A DNA stretch of 14,577 nt, from positions 1 to 14,577 of the forward strand of contig CALLPU010000113.1 of the NCBI GenBank assembly GCA_938016235.1, given 5' to 3'. Position numbers and translations under genes: made by a program. Below the pieces are notes generated by a model. The model was not told where the DNA came from and made no database searches. It saw only the letters and a program-made list of their open reading frames with translations. The DNA comes from an uncultured Granulosicoccus sp. GTDB lineage: Bacteria; Pseudomonadota; Gammaproteobacteria; Granulosicoccales; Granulosicoccaceae. This document shows, piece by piece, positions 6,878-14,577 of this stretch; the stretch's first letter is position 1; each line of letters starts with the position of its first letter.

Positions 6878-9800
6878 TCAGGCGATCGTGAGATCTGGAA
6901 TTCGCAATCCGGCTGCCTCGACAGCTTCTTGCAGTTGGCTCTGGGAATAAGGTTTGGCCAGGAACCTGACTGCACCCATCTTCTTCAGGCGCTTTCTGTT
7001 TTCTGCGTGATCACGACTGCTGATAACAATAATGGGCGGACAGGCTTCGCCGTACTCCTCGATTACGCGCTTCAAAAAAGCGATGCCATCCAGACGCGGC
7101 ATTTCCAGATCCAGCAAGATCAGATTTGGCAAAGCCGCAGTCATGCTCTCTAGGGCTTCCACACCATCGCGACTTGATCGTGTAGCGATACCACACTGTT
7201 GCAGAACACTTTCAGCCGCCGCACGCATGGTCAGAGAATCGTCCACGATCAGCGCAACAGGGCGCAGTGATTCGCGCGCCGGCTTGACACCCGCCAGAGG
7301 CTCCGGATGACCACTCTCCAGCAATCGGGGAATATCGAGTATCAATACCTGACGGCCATCGGAGAGCACACTACCGCCGGCGAACCGTTGCAAAGAAGCC
7401 AGTTGTGGTCCCAACGCCTGGGTCACCAATTCTCGATAGCCGATCACCTGATCTATCTGCAATGCCATGGAGCTGTTGCCAGATGAGACCAACACCGCGG
7501 CTTTCGTCTGCTTCAGGTTGTCGCGGGGTGCAGCTTGCTGAGACACCAACGCTGCAAGCGAACATCGCTCGTAGCGCTCTGGAATGTCAGCAGACTTTCC
7601 GGCCAGGCGCACGGCATCCACATGATTAACGGGCAGTGCATACAGAACACTGTCGCTTTCCACAAGCACCACTTGATTAACCACGATTCGTTGTGGAATT
7701 CGCAATGTCAGCTGCGTGCCCGACAAAGTATCGGTAGCCAGTTGGATGCGCCCGCCCAATTGCTCAACCGCCGCCTGAACAGCCGATAAGCCAAGCCCGT
7801 GACCGGCAAGCTCGGTTGGGCTTTCTATGCTGGAAAAACCAGACTTGAACAACGCGTTCTGCAGATCCTCATGGGAGTCCAGAGCAGATTCACCTCGCGC
7901 CTCTAACAACGTATTCAAAGAGTCACGGTTGATACCTCGGCCATCATCGCTGAAACACAGGATGAGATCAGTACCGTCAACAGACGCTGCAAGCACGAGC
8001 TCTCCGGTCGTCGGTTTACCGGCACGCTCTCGCTCGTCAGCGGATTCGATACCATGCACAACAGCATTGCGTGCCAGATGCTCAAGCGGCGCCATCAGTT
8101 GCCTGAATAACGCCCTGTCGAGTGTGATCTCACCACCCTCCAGCCGCAATTGTGCCTGGCGCCCCAAGGTATTCGACGCATCTTTTACGGTTTGCGACAG
8201 ACGGTCGAGCATCTCGTCTACGCGAACCAGACGTGTTCTGATCAGACTTTGCTGTAGTCCGGCACTGGCACGAGAGGCCTGTTGCTGCTCACGTTCCGCC
8301 TGGCGCAAGGCACCGCGCATGACAGCGCGAGCGGCCTCCAGATCTGCCAGAATTTCGTCCACCTCAACGCTTTTGCGTGCTTCCAGTGATTGCGGCAACT
8401 CTCGCAATCTAACCGCTGTGGTGTCGATATCCTGATATACCTCTCGTAGGCGCGCAAGTTCATCACTTAGCCGCGCCTGATTCACTGTGACATCTGTTGC
8501 CAGATCCAGCAGCGAATCAAAAGCTGCATCACTCACCAGCAAAGTATCGCTTTGATGGCCAGTTTTCACAACGCTTTCGGCAGCATCATTCCCGGCAGTC
8601 AACGCCCGTTGTGCAACCGCCTGAGATACCAGCCCGCTGAGTTTTGCGTAACCGGTTTTTAGCGCTTCATGCTGGGTTGATAACACCCTGCTGCCCTGAA
8701 TGTCACTTTCAATATCGTGAGCCTGCTCGGCAATGGATACTCTGCCTGCCATGCGTGCACTGCCTTTGAGCGTGTGCAGCACCGTCAGTGCATCGTTTAT
8801 CTCTACATTGCCCGGTACGGGTACATTGACCAGGTGCCGCAGACGCTCCAGTAGATCATCGGCCTCTTCGCTGAAGACGTCGTCCAGCGAACGAACATTG
8901 GAAGCCAGCCCCAGACCACTATCGGTAGCATCCGCACCCGGTATGGAAGCCGCCAGAAAGGTCGACAATTTTTGCTCAACAGCCTTGACGCTGTGGCCAA
9001 CGGGATTGCCGGTTGTCAGAGAGTCCAACCTGGCTCGCAATGCCATCACCAGATCACCGATATACCGCGTTTCGGTCGCATCAAAAGAAGCACCTTGCCG
9101 TTGCCTGGCAAGAGCCGCTCTCTGCAATGGCTGCACAATGGCGATGATGTGTGGAGCGTCTACCGTTTGTGCGCTTCCAGTCAATGTATGTAGCGCTCTG
9201 AGCATTTGCTCCGTGGGCAGCCGCTTGACCACTTCAGCACTGGGCTGCAACGCCGAGCGCACCGACTCGTCCAACGCTTCCAGATGACTCAGGCACTCAT
9301 GATAGAAAACATGCTGCAGCGTCTGGTCCAGATCAATGGCACCGGTTTCATCCAGAGGGCTCGACAGCAACTCATCATCAACGTTCAAGGTCAGCCCTCC
9401 GGTTTCGGCAAGGCTTAAAGAGGCGTCCAGATCGCCAGAGCGGCTGCACAGCTGTTCAATCAAGGCATCAAAACCTCGAACATCATCAGATCCTGTGAGC
9501 AATTGATCAATCAGCTGAGGTATCACCGCATGCACTTCATCGAGCAGTGTCAGCTCATGAGCACCAATGGTTGCTGACGCATGCCGCCCGTCGTTGAACC
9601 AGTCTCTGGCGGAGCAGGCCAGCAGACTCAACGAGGACCCTGCACCGTCAGCGGCGGTTGCAAAAGCCTGAAGTGCATCGGCGACAGCTTTTAGCCCAAC
9701 TGCCGAGCGCTCGCGACGATAGAGCACTAACGCACCACCCAGAGCATCCATGTGCGGTAGAAAAGCGCTGACTCGCCGCTCCCATTCCGCGTCTGGCAGA

Positions 9801-11578
9801 TTCACCGGCATGTTGGCGGCCGTGCCCTCCAGGTGAGCCTTTGCTCTGATCAGACATTCTTCGGCATCCAGCAGCAATTGTCCGGCAGAAGCCTGTGGCT
9901 GCAATACGCACCCCAGGTAGTAGTCCACTGATACCAGCATGGTCGCTATTTCGTGGGCAATACCCGACGTGCCCCCGCTGCTGTTTTGCATGGTCAGGTC
10001 GGCGCCGCGCCCGGTCAACTGCAATCGGGTCAATACATCGCTCAAGCCTTGCAACAACGGGCTAACCTCTGGCAGTGGCAGAATCTGCAAAGACTGATCA
10101 ACCTGATGTAAATGCTGCGTCAGGGCGTGGCAACGCCCTGTTGGCAAAGGCCCTGCCCGTAACAGGCTTTCAAGATCATGCGCCATGTTTTGCAGGCAGA
10201 CGCGCGCTTCTCTCAGGCATGCATCCACAGCGGCATCCTTGAACACGGCATCAGCGTTTAGCGTTGACGCTGCTGCACCGGGGGTCCTGGTTACGCTATG
10301 CCGCGCTGCCTTGTCCAGCAACGCGTCGAGCTGCAACAGCGATTCGGCAAGTCTCAACCGTGTGTCGGGGTCTGGCGTTACATCACTTTTCAATCCTTTC
10401 AGATCCGCATTGATCTGCTCAAGGCAAGCCAATGCTTCTGGCGCTCCCATCAGAGTCAGGACGGGCTCAAGTTGCAGTAGCCGAACTTTCAGACGAACGA
10501 CCTGGGGATGATCAGATCGCGTCGGCGCTTGATCCAGCCAGGCTCGAAGTGCCTGAGTTTCGGTCGCAATACTACTGCGGATTGCATGTGCCAGGTGATA
10601 GCCCACACCAATGGTGGGCGTTGACTGACCAGCACCCACCTGAGACGCCTGACGTACTCGGTCAAGCCGGAAACGATGACGCAGCTCGACAGCCGTTCGA
10701 ACATTGGATTCAGACTGGGCAACGTAGTACAGAAAATTACGCAGAAGATCCCCTGGCAACAGATCTTCGGGTGAGGCCACGACGACGCAGCGATGTACAT
10801 GTCTTTCCAGTTGTGCGTACAAGCTGCGCAGCGCGGGTCCATCATTAAGTTCCTTGACGGCGATGGCTTCAGCCACCAAAGCCGCAGCCTGAAACAACGG
10901 CACCAGAACATGCAGGTAATTTCGTGACCGGCAAAACTCCACAACCGGTTGCAGGTCACCTGCCACGGCACGCGCAGTTTGAACTTCACCACTGCGCCAC
11001 CACTGCAAGAGAGTCTGTGCTAACGGTTCATGAATGGCCGTGGCGTATTCCACCCATTCACCCCGTTGTTGTTGCCAATATTCATCAGCAACAGAGGCTT
11101 GTAACGGCGAAGGCAACTCGATACCCGCTGCCAGCACCACCACGTCGGACAGCAGCGCCTCGTCACGACAAGCACGACTGTCGTTAACCAGGGGCAACAA
11201 GGGCAATGCACTATCCACGGAGTCATCGCGCTGCAGCAGAGCAACGTGTGCGCTCAACTGATCACAGGCGGACAGTAGTACGCGAGCCAGCTCCGCATCA
11301 TCGGCCAGCGCTCCGTTTTCGTCGGCATCCAGCAAGGCAAGCAGTTCTTCAGCAACATACACGGCGCCGCCCTTCTCCAGAAGCACCAGGGTATTGCGAA
11401 ATCGCAGAAGGTCGTCGCGTAGTTGGTCGCGATGTTTTGCGTCAGAGGACTCGAGATATCCTTGCACATGCAGGGCAAAAGCATCGCTCTGCACTTGCAG
11501 ATGTGCCAGAGCTTCCTGACTGAAATCGGGTACCGCTACAGACCCTGACGCCGGGTCATCGGAACCCGTATCACTCAT
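6878..11578 (-). CDS. chpA: Hybrid chemosensory histidine kinase ChpA (CheA/CheW/receiver fusion)
   Basis: Central kinase of the Pil-Chp pathway that controls type IV pilus twitching and surface responses; it autophosphorylates on Hpt histidines and passes phosphate to PilG/PilH-type regulators. About 1566 residues, shorter than P. aeruginosa ChpA (2472). Order: FimL/ChpA-type N-terminal helical region (about 10-480) and further helical repeats; Hpt with H797 (LHTLTGSA); Hpt with H935 (LHTLKGSA); dimerisation helices; ATPase with N box (HLARNAVVHG, N1171), G1 box DDGRG (1211-1215) and GHGLGLS; CheW domain (about 1290-1425); receiver domain (about 1440-1560) with VDDS and phospho-acceptor D1490 in LLDLEMP. 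Both Hpt sites and the ATPase look intact. ATG 11578 overlaps the pilJ stop by 8 nt (ATGAGTGA), suggesting translational coupling; the longer frame to 11626 would overlap more for no gain. Confidence 0.93.
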   Translation of the reverse strand: MSDTGSDDPASGSVAVPDFSQEALAHLQVQSDAFALHVQGYLESSDAKHRDQLRDDLLRFRNTLVLLEKGGAVYVAEELLALLDADENGALADDAELARVLLSACDQLSAHVALLQRDDSVDSALPLLPLVNDSRACRDEALLSDVVVLAAGIELPSPLQASVADEYWQQQRGEWVEYATAIHEPLAQTLLQWWRSGEVQTARAVAGDLQPVVEFCRSRNYLHVLVPLFQAAALVAEAIAVKELNDGPALRSLYAQLERHVHRCVVVASPEDLLPGDLLRNFLYYVAQSESNVRTAVELRHRFRLDRVRQASQVGAGQSTPTIGVGYHLAHAIRSSIATETQALRAWLDQAPTRSDHPQVVRLKVRLLQLEPVLTLMGAPEALACLEQINADLKGLKSDVTPDPDTRLRLAESLLQLDALLDKAARHSVTRTPGAAASTLNADAVFKDAAVDACLREARVCLQNMAHDLESLLRAGPLPTGRCHALTQHLHQVDQSLQILPLPEVSPLLQGLSDVLTRLQLTGRGADLTMQNSSGGTSGIAHEIATMLVSVDYYLGCVLQPQASAGQLLLDAEECLIRAKAHLEGTAANMPVNLPDAEWERRVSAFLPHMDALGGALVLYRRERSAVGLKAVADALQAFATAADGAGSSLSLLACSARDWFNDGRHASATIGAHELTLLDEVHAVIPQLIDQLLTGSDDVRGFDALIEQLCSRSGDLDASLSLAETGGLTLNVDDELLSSPLDETGAIDLDQTLQHVFYHECLSHLEALDESVRSALQPSAEVVKRLPTEQMLRALHTLTGSAQTVDAPHIIAIVQPLQRAALARQRQGASFDATETRYIGDLVMALRARLDSLTTGNPVGHSVKAVEQKLSTFLAASIPGADATDSGLGLASNVRSLDDVFSEEADDLLERLRHLVNVPVPGNVEINDALTVLHTLKGSARMAGRVSIAEQAHDIESDIQGSRVLSTQHEALKTGYAKLSGLVSQAVAQRALTAGNDAAESVVKTGHQSDTLLVSDAAFDSLLDLATDVTVNQARLSDELARLREVYQDIDTTAVRLRELPQSLEARKSVEVDEILADLEAARAVMRGALRQAEREQQQASRASAGLQQSLIRTRLVRVDEMLDRLSQTVKDASNTLGRQAQLRLEGGEITLDRALFRQLMAPLEHLARNAVVHGIESADERERAGKPTTGELVLAASVDGTDLILCFSDDGRGINRDSLNTLLEARGESALDSHEDLQNALFKSGFSSIESPTELAGHGLGLSAVQAAVEQLGGRIQLATDTLSGTQLTLRIPQRIVVNQVVLVESDSVLYALPVNHVDAVRLAGKSADIPERYERCSLAALVSQQAAPRDNLKQTKAAVLVSSGNSSMALQIDQVIGYRELVTQALGPQLASLQRFAGGSVLSDGRQVLILDIPRLLESGHPEPLAGVKPARESLRPVALIVDDSLTMRAAAESVLQQCGIATRSSRDGVEALESMTAALPNLILLDLEMPRLDGIAFLKRVIEEYGEACPPIIVISSRDHAENRKRLKKMGAVRFLAKPYSQSQLQEAVEAAGLRIPDLTIA

Positions 11579-13019
11579 GGATAACGGCCCGGTCGGCCGC
11601 GCGTCTCGCAACGCTGGGAACACCACCGGCAGTAGAAGCCTTCATGGGCCGTGAAGGCAACCGGAAATCGGCAAGGCTCTGCTTCAACTCGCTCGCCAGG
11701 TCCTTCAGATCATCCAGCGAATCGGCATTGTTGGTGACACCCTCTGCGGTCTGCTGAGTAATCTGGTTGATCAGATCCATGTTCTCGGACAGCTGGCGAA
11801 CAATGCCGGACTGCTGCACGGTTCGCTCGGCCATGACGCCCACTCGTTCCCGCAACTCATGCGAATGTTCCCGTATGGCGTCGAGCGCATCGCTGGCCTG
11901 TCGCGTCTGCTCCACACCGGCGGCCAGTTCAGCGGTGGTATGCTCCATCGACTGCACCGTCTCAGCGGCATCTTCAGAAATCGTGCGAGTCAATGATCCG
12001 ATATCCCGGGTTGCCTGTCCCAGCATATCAGCCAGCTGCGCCACTTCGTCAGACAACCGACCAAGATCAGCGGCGGCATCATTCACCGAACTGGAGCGTG
12101 ACCCGGCAGAGGCTCGTATCGTCGTGTTCAACGCGAGCAGATCGGTCTGTTTGGCCACTTCCTGAATGTTCACCACTCGCTCGTCTATGGCCGCGACGTT
12201 CTCTGCAAGCCTGTGCATCAAGCGGGTGGTATTGTCAGCTTCATCGCGTATGGCAGACAAGCGGTTCAAGCTGGCTAACAGCGCACCGGCACCAGCCTCT
12301 GCCTTGTCTACAGCGGCCTGCGTGGCCAGCGAAGACTCTGCCGCGTCGACAGACAAGTCAGCCATGGTTCCGCTCATCGACAACAGGTAATTGGAGGAGC
12401 GATGTATTTGTCGGGATTGCTCCGAACAGGCGGTTGCCACACTCGTTGCTGATTGACGCGATCGTTCGACCGATGTCTTTACCTGATCTGCCGAGTTTGC
12501 CATCGTACCGACCAGCCAGCGTAATTCGCCTACGGCATAGTTAAAGGCATCAGCCAGTGAACCGGTCATGGCATCGGTTACCGTTGCATGGACTCGCAGA
12601 TCGCCACTGGCCAGCGGTGCCATCTCGTCCATCAGCTTCATGACGGCCGCTTGCTCACGCTGCTCATCACCGGCCAGCGAAATCACTTTCGACCGATTGG
12701 CTCGACGCGAGGCCATGACCAGCCAGAACAGTAGTAGCAGACTGACAACAGCCAGCCCCAGACTCCAGCGAGCCGCATTCTTCACGACCGGCGCAGGCGT
12801 TCTGACCCGGGCAATCAATCGATCGGTGGCAACCAGTTCGCTGCCTTCTACCGAGCCCTCCTGCACGGCTTGCCACGCCGTACTCAATTCAGAGACACGT
12901 TCGTCTGCAATGGATGCCGTCCTCGCCAATGCAATCAACGATACCAGTAGCGCAAGCAACGCCAGCATGAGCAGGGTGAATGGCACACCCAGTCGTTTTT
13001 CATAAGTGCTAAATGTCAT
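11571..13019 (-). CDS. pilJ: PilJ-like methyl-accepting chemotaxis protein
   Basis: Inner-membrane receptor that should feed the ChpA kinase through PilI. 482 residues (P. aeruginosa PilJ 682). Transmembrane helices lie at about 12-33 and 84-103, enclosing only about 50 periplasmic residues, so a full PilJ ligand-binding module is missing. A HAMP-like segment follows (about 104-175, with LASGDLRV), then a long coiled-coil signalling domain. The hairpin turn starts normally (EVAKQTDLLALNTTIRAS, 287-304). The highly conserved MAGExGRGFAVVAxEV that should follow is replaced by AGSRSSSVNDAAADLGRLSDEV. Frame checks in the other two frames do not restore it. It lies 24 nt after pilI and overlaps chpA by 8 nt. 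Its place in the operon makes the assignment firm; its signalling ability is less sure. Confidence 0.85.
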   Translation of the reverse strand: MTFSTYEKRLGVPFTLLMLALLALLVSLIALARTASIADERVSELSTAWQAVQEGSVEGSELVATDRLIARVRTPAPVVKNAARWSLGLAVVSLLLLFWLVMASRRANRSKVISLAGDEQREQAAVMKLMDEMAPLASGDLRVHATVTDAMTGSLADAFNYAVGELRWLVGTMANSADQVKTSVERSRQSATSVATACSEQSRQIHRSSNYLLSMSGTMADLSVDAAESSLATQAAVDKAEAGAGALLASLNRLSAIRDEADNTTRLMHRLAENVAAIDERVVNIQEVAKQTDLLALNTTIRASAGSRSSSVNDAAADLGRLSDEVAQLADMLGQATRDIGSLTRTISEDAAETVQSMEHTTAELAAGVEQTRQASDALDAIREHSHELRERVGVMAERTVQQSGIVRQLSENMDLINQITQQTAEGVTNNADSLDDLKDLASELKQSLADFRLPSRPMKASTAGGVPSVARRAADRAVIHE

Positions 13020-13043
13020 GCCACGCGTTACTCGGTTTAGATT

Positions 13044-13481
13044 TTACTCAGCAATAGACAGAAACGCAGGTGATTGCACCATGGCGGCAATATCCAGCAG
13101 ACGGTGCACACGCGCCTCTTGCACTATAGCGCGCTCGGAAAGTGTCAATTTACCGACCTCGGCACGTTGCGCTTCTTTTTCGCCGAAAGGCACGTCGCTA
13201 ACGTCAGTATTGCTTAGCCCATGCACGGTATCAACCTGCAATCCGGCTATCCCGGCGGCAGGATCGAGTTCCAGCGTGCGGCCCGTTGATGATCGACGAC
13301 CGGCAAAAGCACCCACATCGGTTACTGGCAGTAATTTCCCATGGGCCACTGCCAGACCCCGGAACCACGAGCAGGTACCTGCCACCGGCTGTACCACGAG
13401 TTCTTCATGAATGGTTTTGACAAGATCCGCCGGAGCCGCAAGATCCAGCCCACCGGCATCGAACAACAGATACTGTGTCAT
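13044..13481 (-). CDS. pilI: CheW-type adaptor PilI
   Basis: Cytoplasmic adaptor expected to couple the PilJ-like receptor to ChpA. 145 residues forming one CheW domain: N-terminal strand MTQYLLFDAGGLDLAAPADL, then the region WFRGLAVAHGKLLPVTDV, which corresponds to the GLxNLRGxIIPVIDL turn of CheW, and a second sub-barrel with GIAGLQVDTVHGL. It is a little shorter than P. aeruginosa PilI (178). ATG 13481 starts 5 nt after the pilG stop, so the two are almost certainly co-translated. In Pseudomonas pilH stands between pilG and pilI; here it is missing. Confidence 0.88.
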   Translation of the reverse strand: MTQYLLFDAGGLDLAAPADLVKTIHEELVVQPVAGTCSWFRGLAVAHGKLLPVTDVGAFAGRRSSTGRTLELDPAAGIAGLQVDTVHGLSNTDVSDVPFGEKEAQRAEVGKLTLSERAIVQEARVHRLLDIAAMVQSPAFLSIAE

Positions 13482-13486
13482 GCAAT

Positions 13487-13915
13487 TCAGGCCTTTTTGA
13501 GTTGGGTATGCTGTTGCACGGCTTGCCTGAGGCTCTCTGCTGTAAAGGGCTTGGACAAATGGGCATCGCTGCCCACGACGCGGGCTCTTGCGCGGTCAAA
13601 CAAGCCGTCTTTGCTGGACAACATCACGACCGGAATATCACGATAGTCCGCATTGTTTTTTATCAGTGCGCAGGTCTGGTAGCCGTCCAGGCGAGGCATC
13701 ATGATGTCGGCAAAAACCAATGAAGGCCGATGCTCCACCACTTTCGACAAAGCCTCGAATCCGTCGACAGCAGTGACCACAGAATACCCGGCCTCACTGA
13801 GAAAACTGGTAGCCGAGCGTCGTATCGTTTTACTGTCGTCGATCAGTAACACGGTAATACACGATAGCTCGTCTGCCGTGGGAACAGCATCGGACAAGTC
13901 TTCTGAACCTTTCAT
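13487..13915 (-). CDS. pilG: Single-domain response regulator PilG
   Basis: CheY-like output regulator of the Pil-Chp system, phosphorylated by ChpA. 142 residues, a single receiver domain after a ~18-residue acidic lead. Active-site residues: D26/D27 (LLIDDSKT), phospho-acceptor D70 (FADIMMPRLDGYQ), S100/S101 (VMLSSKDG) and K122 (LSKPF). DIMMPRLDGYQTCALIKNN and MLSSKDGLFD are close to P. aeruginosa PilG rather than PilH. I chose ATG 13915 because GAGAG lies about 7 nt before it; an in-frame TTG at 13954 would add 13 residues. It is the first gene of the run pilG-pilI-pilJ-chpA and is divergent from gshB, as in Pseudomonas. Confidence 0.94.
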   Translation of the reverse strand: MKGSEDLSDAVPTADELSCITVLLIDDSKTIRRSATSFLSEAGYSVVTAVDGFEALSKVVEHRPSLVFADIMMPRLDGYQTCALIKNNADYRDIPVVMLSSKDGLFDRARARVVGSDAHLSKPFTAESLRQAVQQHTQLKKA

Positions 13916-14061
13916 CTGGGGGCTCTCGATGGGAGAAGCGGCTGATCCGTGCAAAGAGTATCCGATTCATGACCTAACAGTCACGCGATCAACGTGAATA
14001 ACCCGCATAAGTGATGGGTCATGCGATACTTGCAGCCTCGCATATTACGCCGCCAACAGCC
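13916..14061. promoter_or_regulatory. Divergent intergenic region between pilG and gshB
   Basis: This 146-bp gap must hold the promoters for both the chp operon (minus) and gshB (plus). I find only weak candidates: on the minus strand a GATACT-like -10 about 50 nt before pilG, without a good -35. On the plus strand TATTAC (14043-14048) lies too close to the gshB ATG to be a usual promoter. TGAC-N6-GTCA (around 13973-13986) is a minor inverted repeat. Confidence 0.35.
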
Positions 14062-14577
14062 ATGAGTATTACTCTCGGTATCGTGATGGACCCTATTGAG
14101 TCGATCACGCCCTACAAAGATACAACCCTCGCCATGATGCTGGCGGCAAGTGCGCGTGGCTGGAATGTTCACAGCATTGATCAGAAAGATATTTACCTGG
14201 ATCAGGGGCGCGCCTTCTCGCGTCGCAGGAAAGTCCAGGTTTATGACAACAACGATCACTGGTTTGATGCTGAAGAAGCTGTCGACGCACCGCTCAGTGA
14301 GCACGATATTATTCTCATGCGAAAGGATCCACCGTTCGACATGGACTACATTTACACCACCTACATGCTGGAAAGAGCGGCTACTGAGGGTGTATACGTC
14401 AGCAACAGACCCAACTCGCTTCGCGATGTCAACGAAAAACTCTATACAGCGTGGTTCAGTGAATTCTGCCCCCCAACGCTTGTCACGACGAGCTCTGATC
14501 GCTTGAAGGCATTCATAGAGCATCATCAGGATGCCATCATCAAACCATTGGATGGCATGGGCGGAGCCGGCATTTTT
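14062..14577 (+). CDS. gshB: Glutathione synthetase (partial, 3' end beyond window)
   Basis: ATP-dependent ligase joining gamma-glutamylcysteine and glycine, the second step of glutathione synthesis, in the cytoplasm. The 172 codons present begin MSITLGIVMDPIESITPYKD, matching GshB (E. coli MIKLGIVMDPIANINIKKD). They continue with the family motifs ILMRKDPPFDMDYIYTTYML, SNRPNSLRDVNEKLYTAWF and IIKPLDGMGGAGIF, the last being the start of the ATP-grasp glycine-rich loop. About 55% of the usual ~316 residues are present; there is no sign of damage. No Shine-Dalgarno sequence is visible before ATG 14062. The position next to and divergent from pilG is as in Pseudomonas. Confidence 0.96.
   Translation, partial: MSITLGIVMDPIESITPYKDTTLAMMLAASARGWNVHSIDQKDIYLDQGRAFSRRRKVQVYDNNDHWFDAEEAVDAPLSEHDIILMRKDPPFDMDYIYTTYMLERAATEGVYVSNRPNSLRDVNEKLYTAWFSEFCPPTLVTTSSDRLKAFIEHHQDAIIKPLDGMGGAGIF

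Noticed and set aside
7827..8435. 202-residue plus-strand frame opposite chpA
   Set aside because: Ser/Arg-rich antisense shadow of the ATPase and dimerisation region; the minus frame has clear kinase motifs.
8733..9287. 184-residue plus-strand frame opposite the Hpt domains of chpA
   Set aside because: Antisense shadow without recognisable motifs or ribosome binding site.
12060..12160. Frameshift as explanation of the odd PilJ tip
   Set aside because: The two other minus-strand frames soon reach stop codons and do not give the GExGRGFAVVA motif, while the coding frame stays open and returns to a recognisable DEVAQLA.
13981..14526. 181-residue minus-strand frame at the right edge
   Set aside because: Opposite strand of gshB, whose plus-strand product matches the family over its whole visible length.
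1..14577. CRISPR arrays, insertion sequences, tRNA genes, phage or toxin-antitoxin genes
   Set aside because: I looked on both strands and saw no spaced repeats, transposase motifs, terminal repeats or cloverleaf sequences that would support any of these.

Overview
The window looks like chromosomal DNA of a gammaproteobacterium with type IV pili. The protein sequences resemble Pseudomonas/Chromatiales-type proteins, and two synteny blocks known from Pseudomonas can be recognised: rrn - tyrS - M23 peptidase - (anmK) - erpA - argC, and gshB - pilG - pilI - pilJ - chpA. I cannot fix the genus. I see no phage, insertion sequence, CRISPR array or tRNA.

Layout, left to right. Bases 1-330 hold, on the minus strand, the promoter and boxA-bearing leader of a ribosomal RNA operon whose 16S gene should begin just beyond the left edge. 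At 489-623 (minus) lies what looks like the first ~45 codons of a tyrosyl-tRNA synthetase, the gene expected here, cut short by a stop and followed by unrecognisable sequence. The divergent plus-strand gene 695-2605 is a LytM/M23 murein endopeptidase. A long hairpin at 2649-2695 separates it from the convergent erpA (Fe-S carrier) and, upstream of that, argC (arginine biosynthesis), both minus. An inverted repeat overlaps the erpA promoter. Next (minus) comes a 746-residue lipoprotein with a C-terminal beta-propeller of the COG4880/PF09826 type, with its own promoter flanked by two similar GGGTAA...TTCCCAA elements.

Bases 6878-13915 (minus) are a compact chemosensory operon of the Pil-Chp type that controls twitching motility and type IV pilus function: pilG (response regulator), pilI (CheW adaptor), a PilJ-like methyl-accepting protein, and chpA (a large hybrid CheA kinase with two canonical Hpt sites, a CheW domain and a C-terminal receiver). 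The genes are packed with gaps of 5 and 24 nt and an 8-nt overlap. Compared with Pseudomonas aeruginosa, pilH and pilK are absent from the run and no chpB/chpC follows chpA. The receptor has only a ~50-residue periplasmic loop and an unusual hairpin tip. The divergent gshB (glutathione synthetase) starts at 14062 and runs off the right edge, the same neighbour pilG has in Pseudomonas.

I do not see a wholly new system. The most interesting points are the stripped-down Chp pathway with its atypical receptor, the decayed tyrS between the rRNA promoter and the peptidase, and the two operator-like elements (erpA and lipoprotein promoters).
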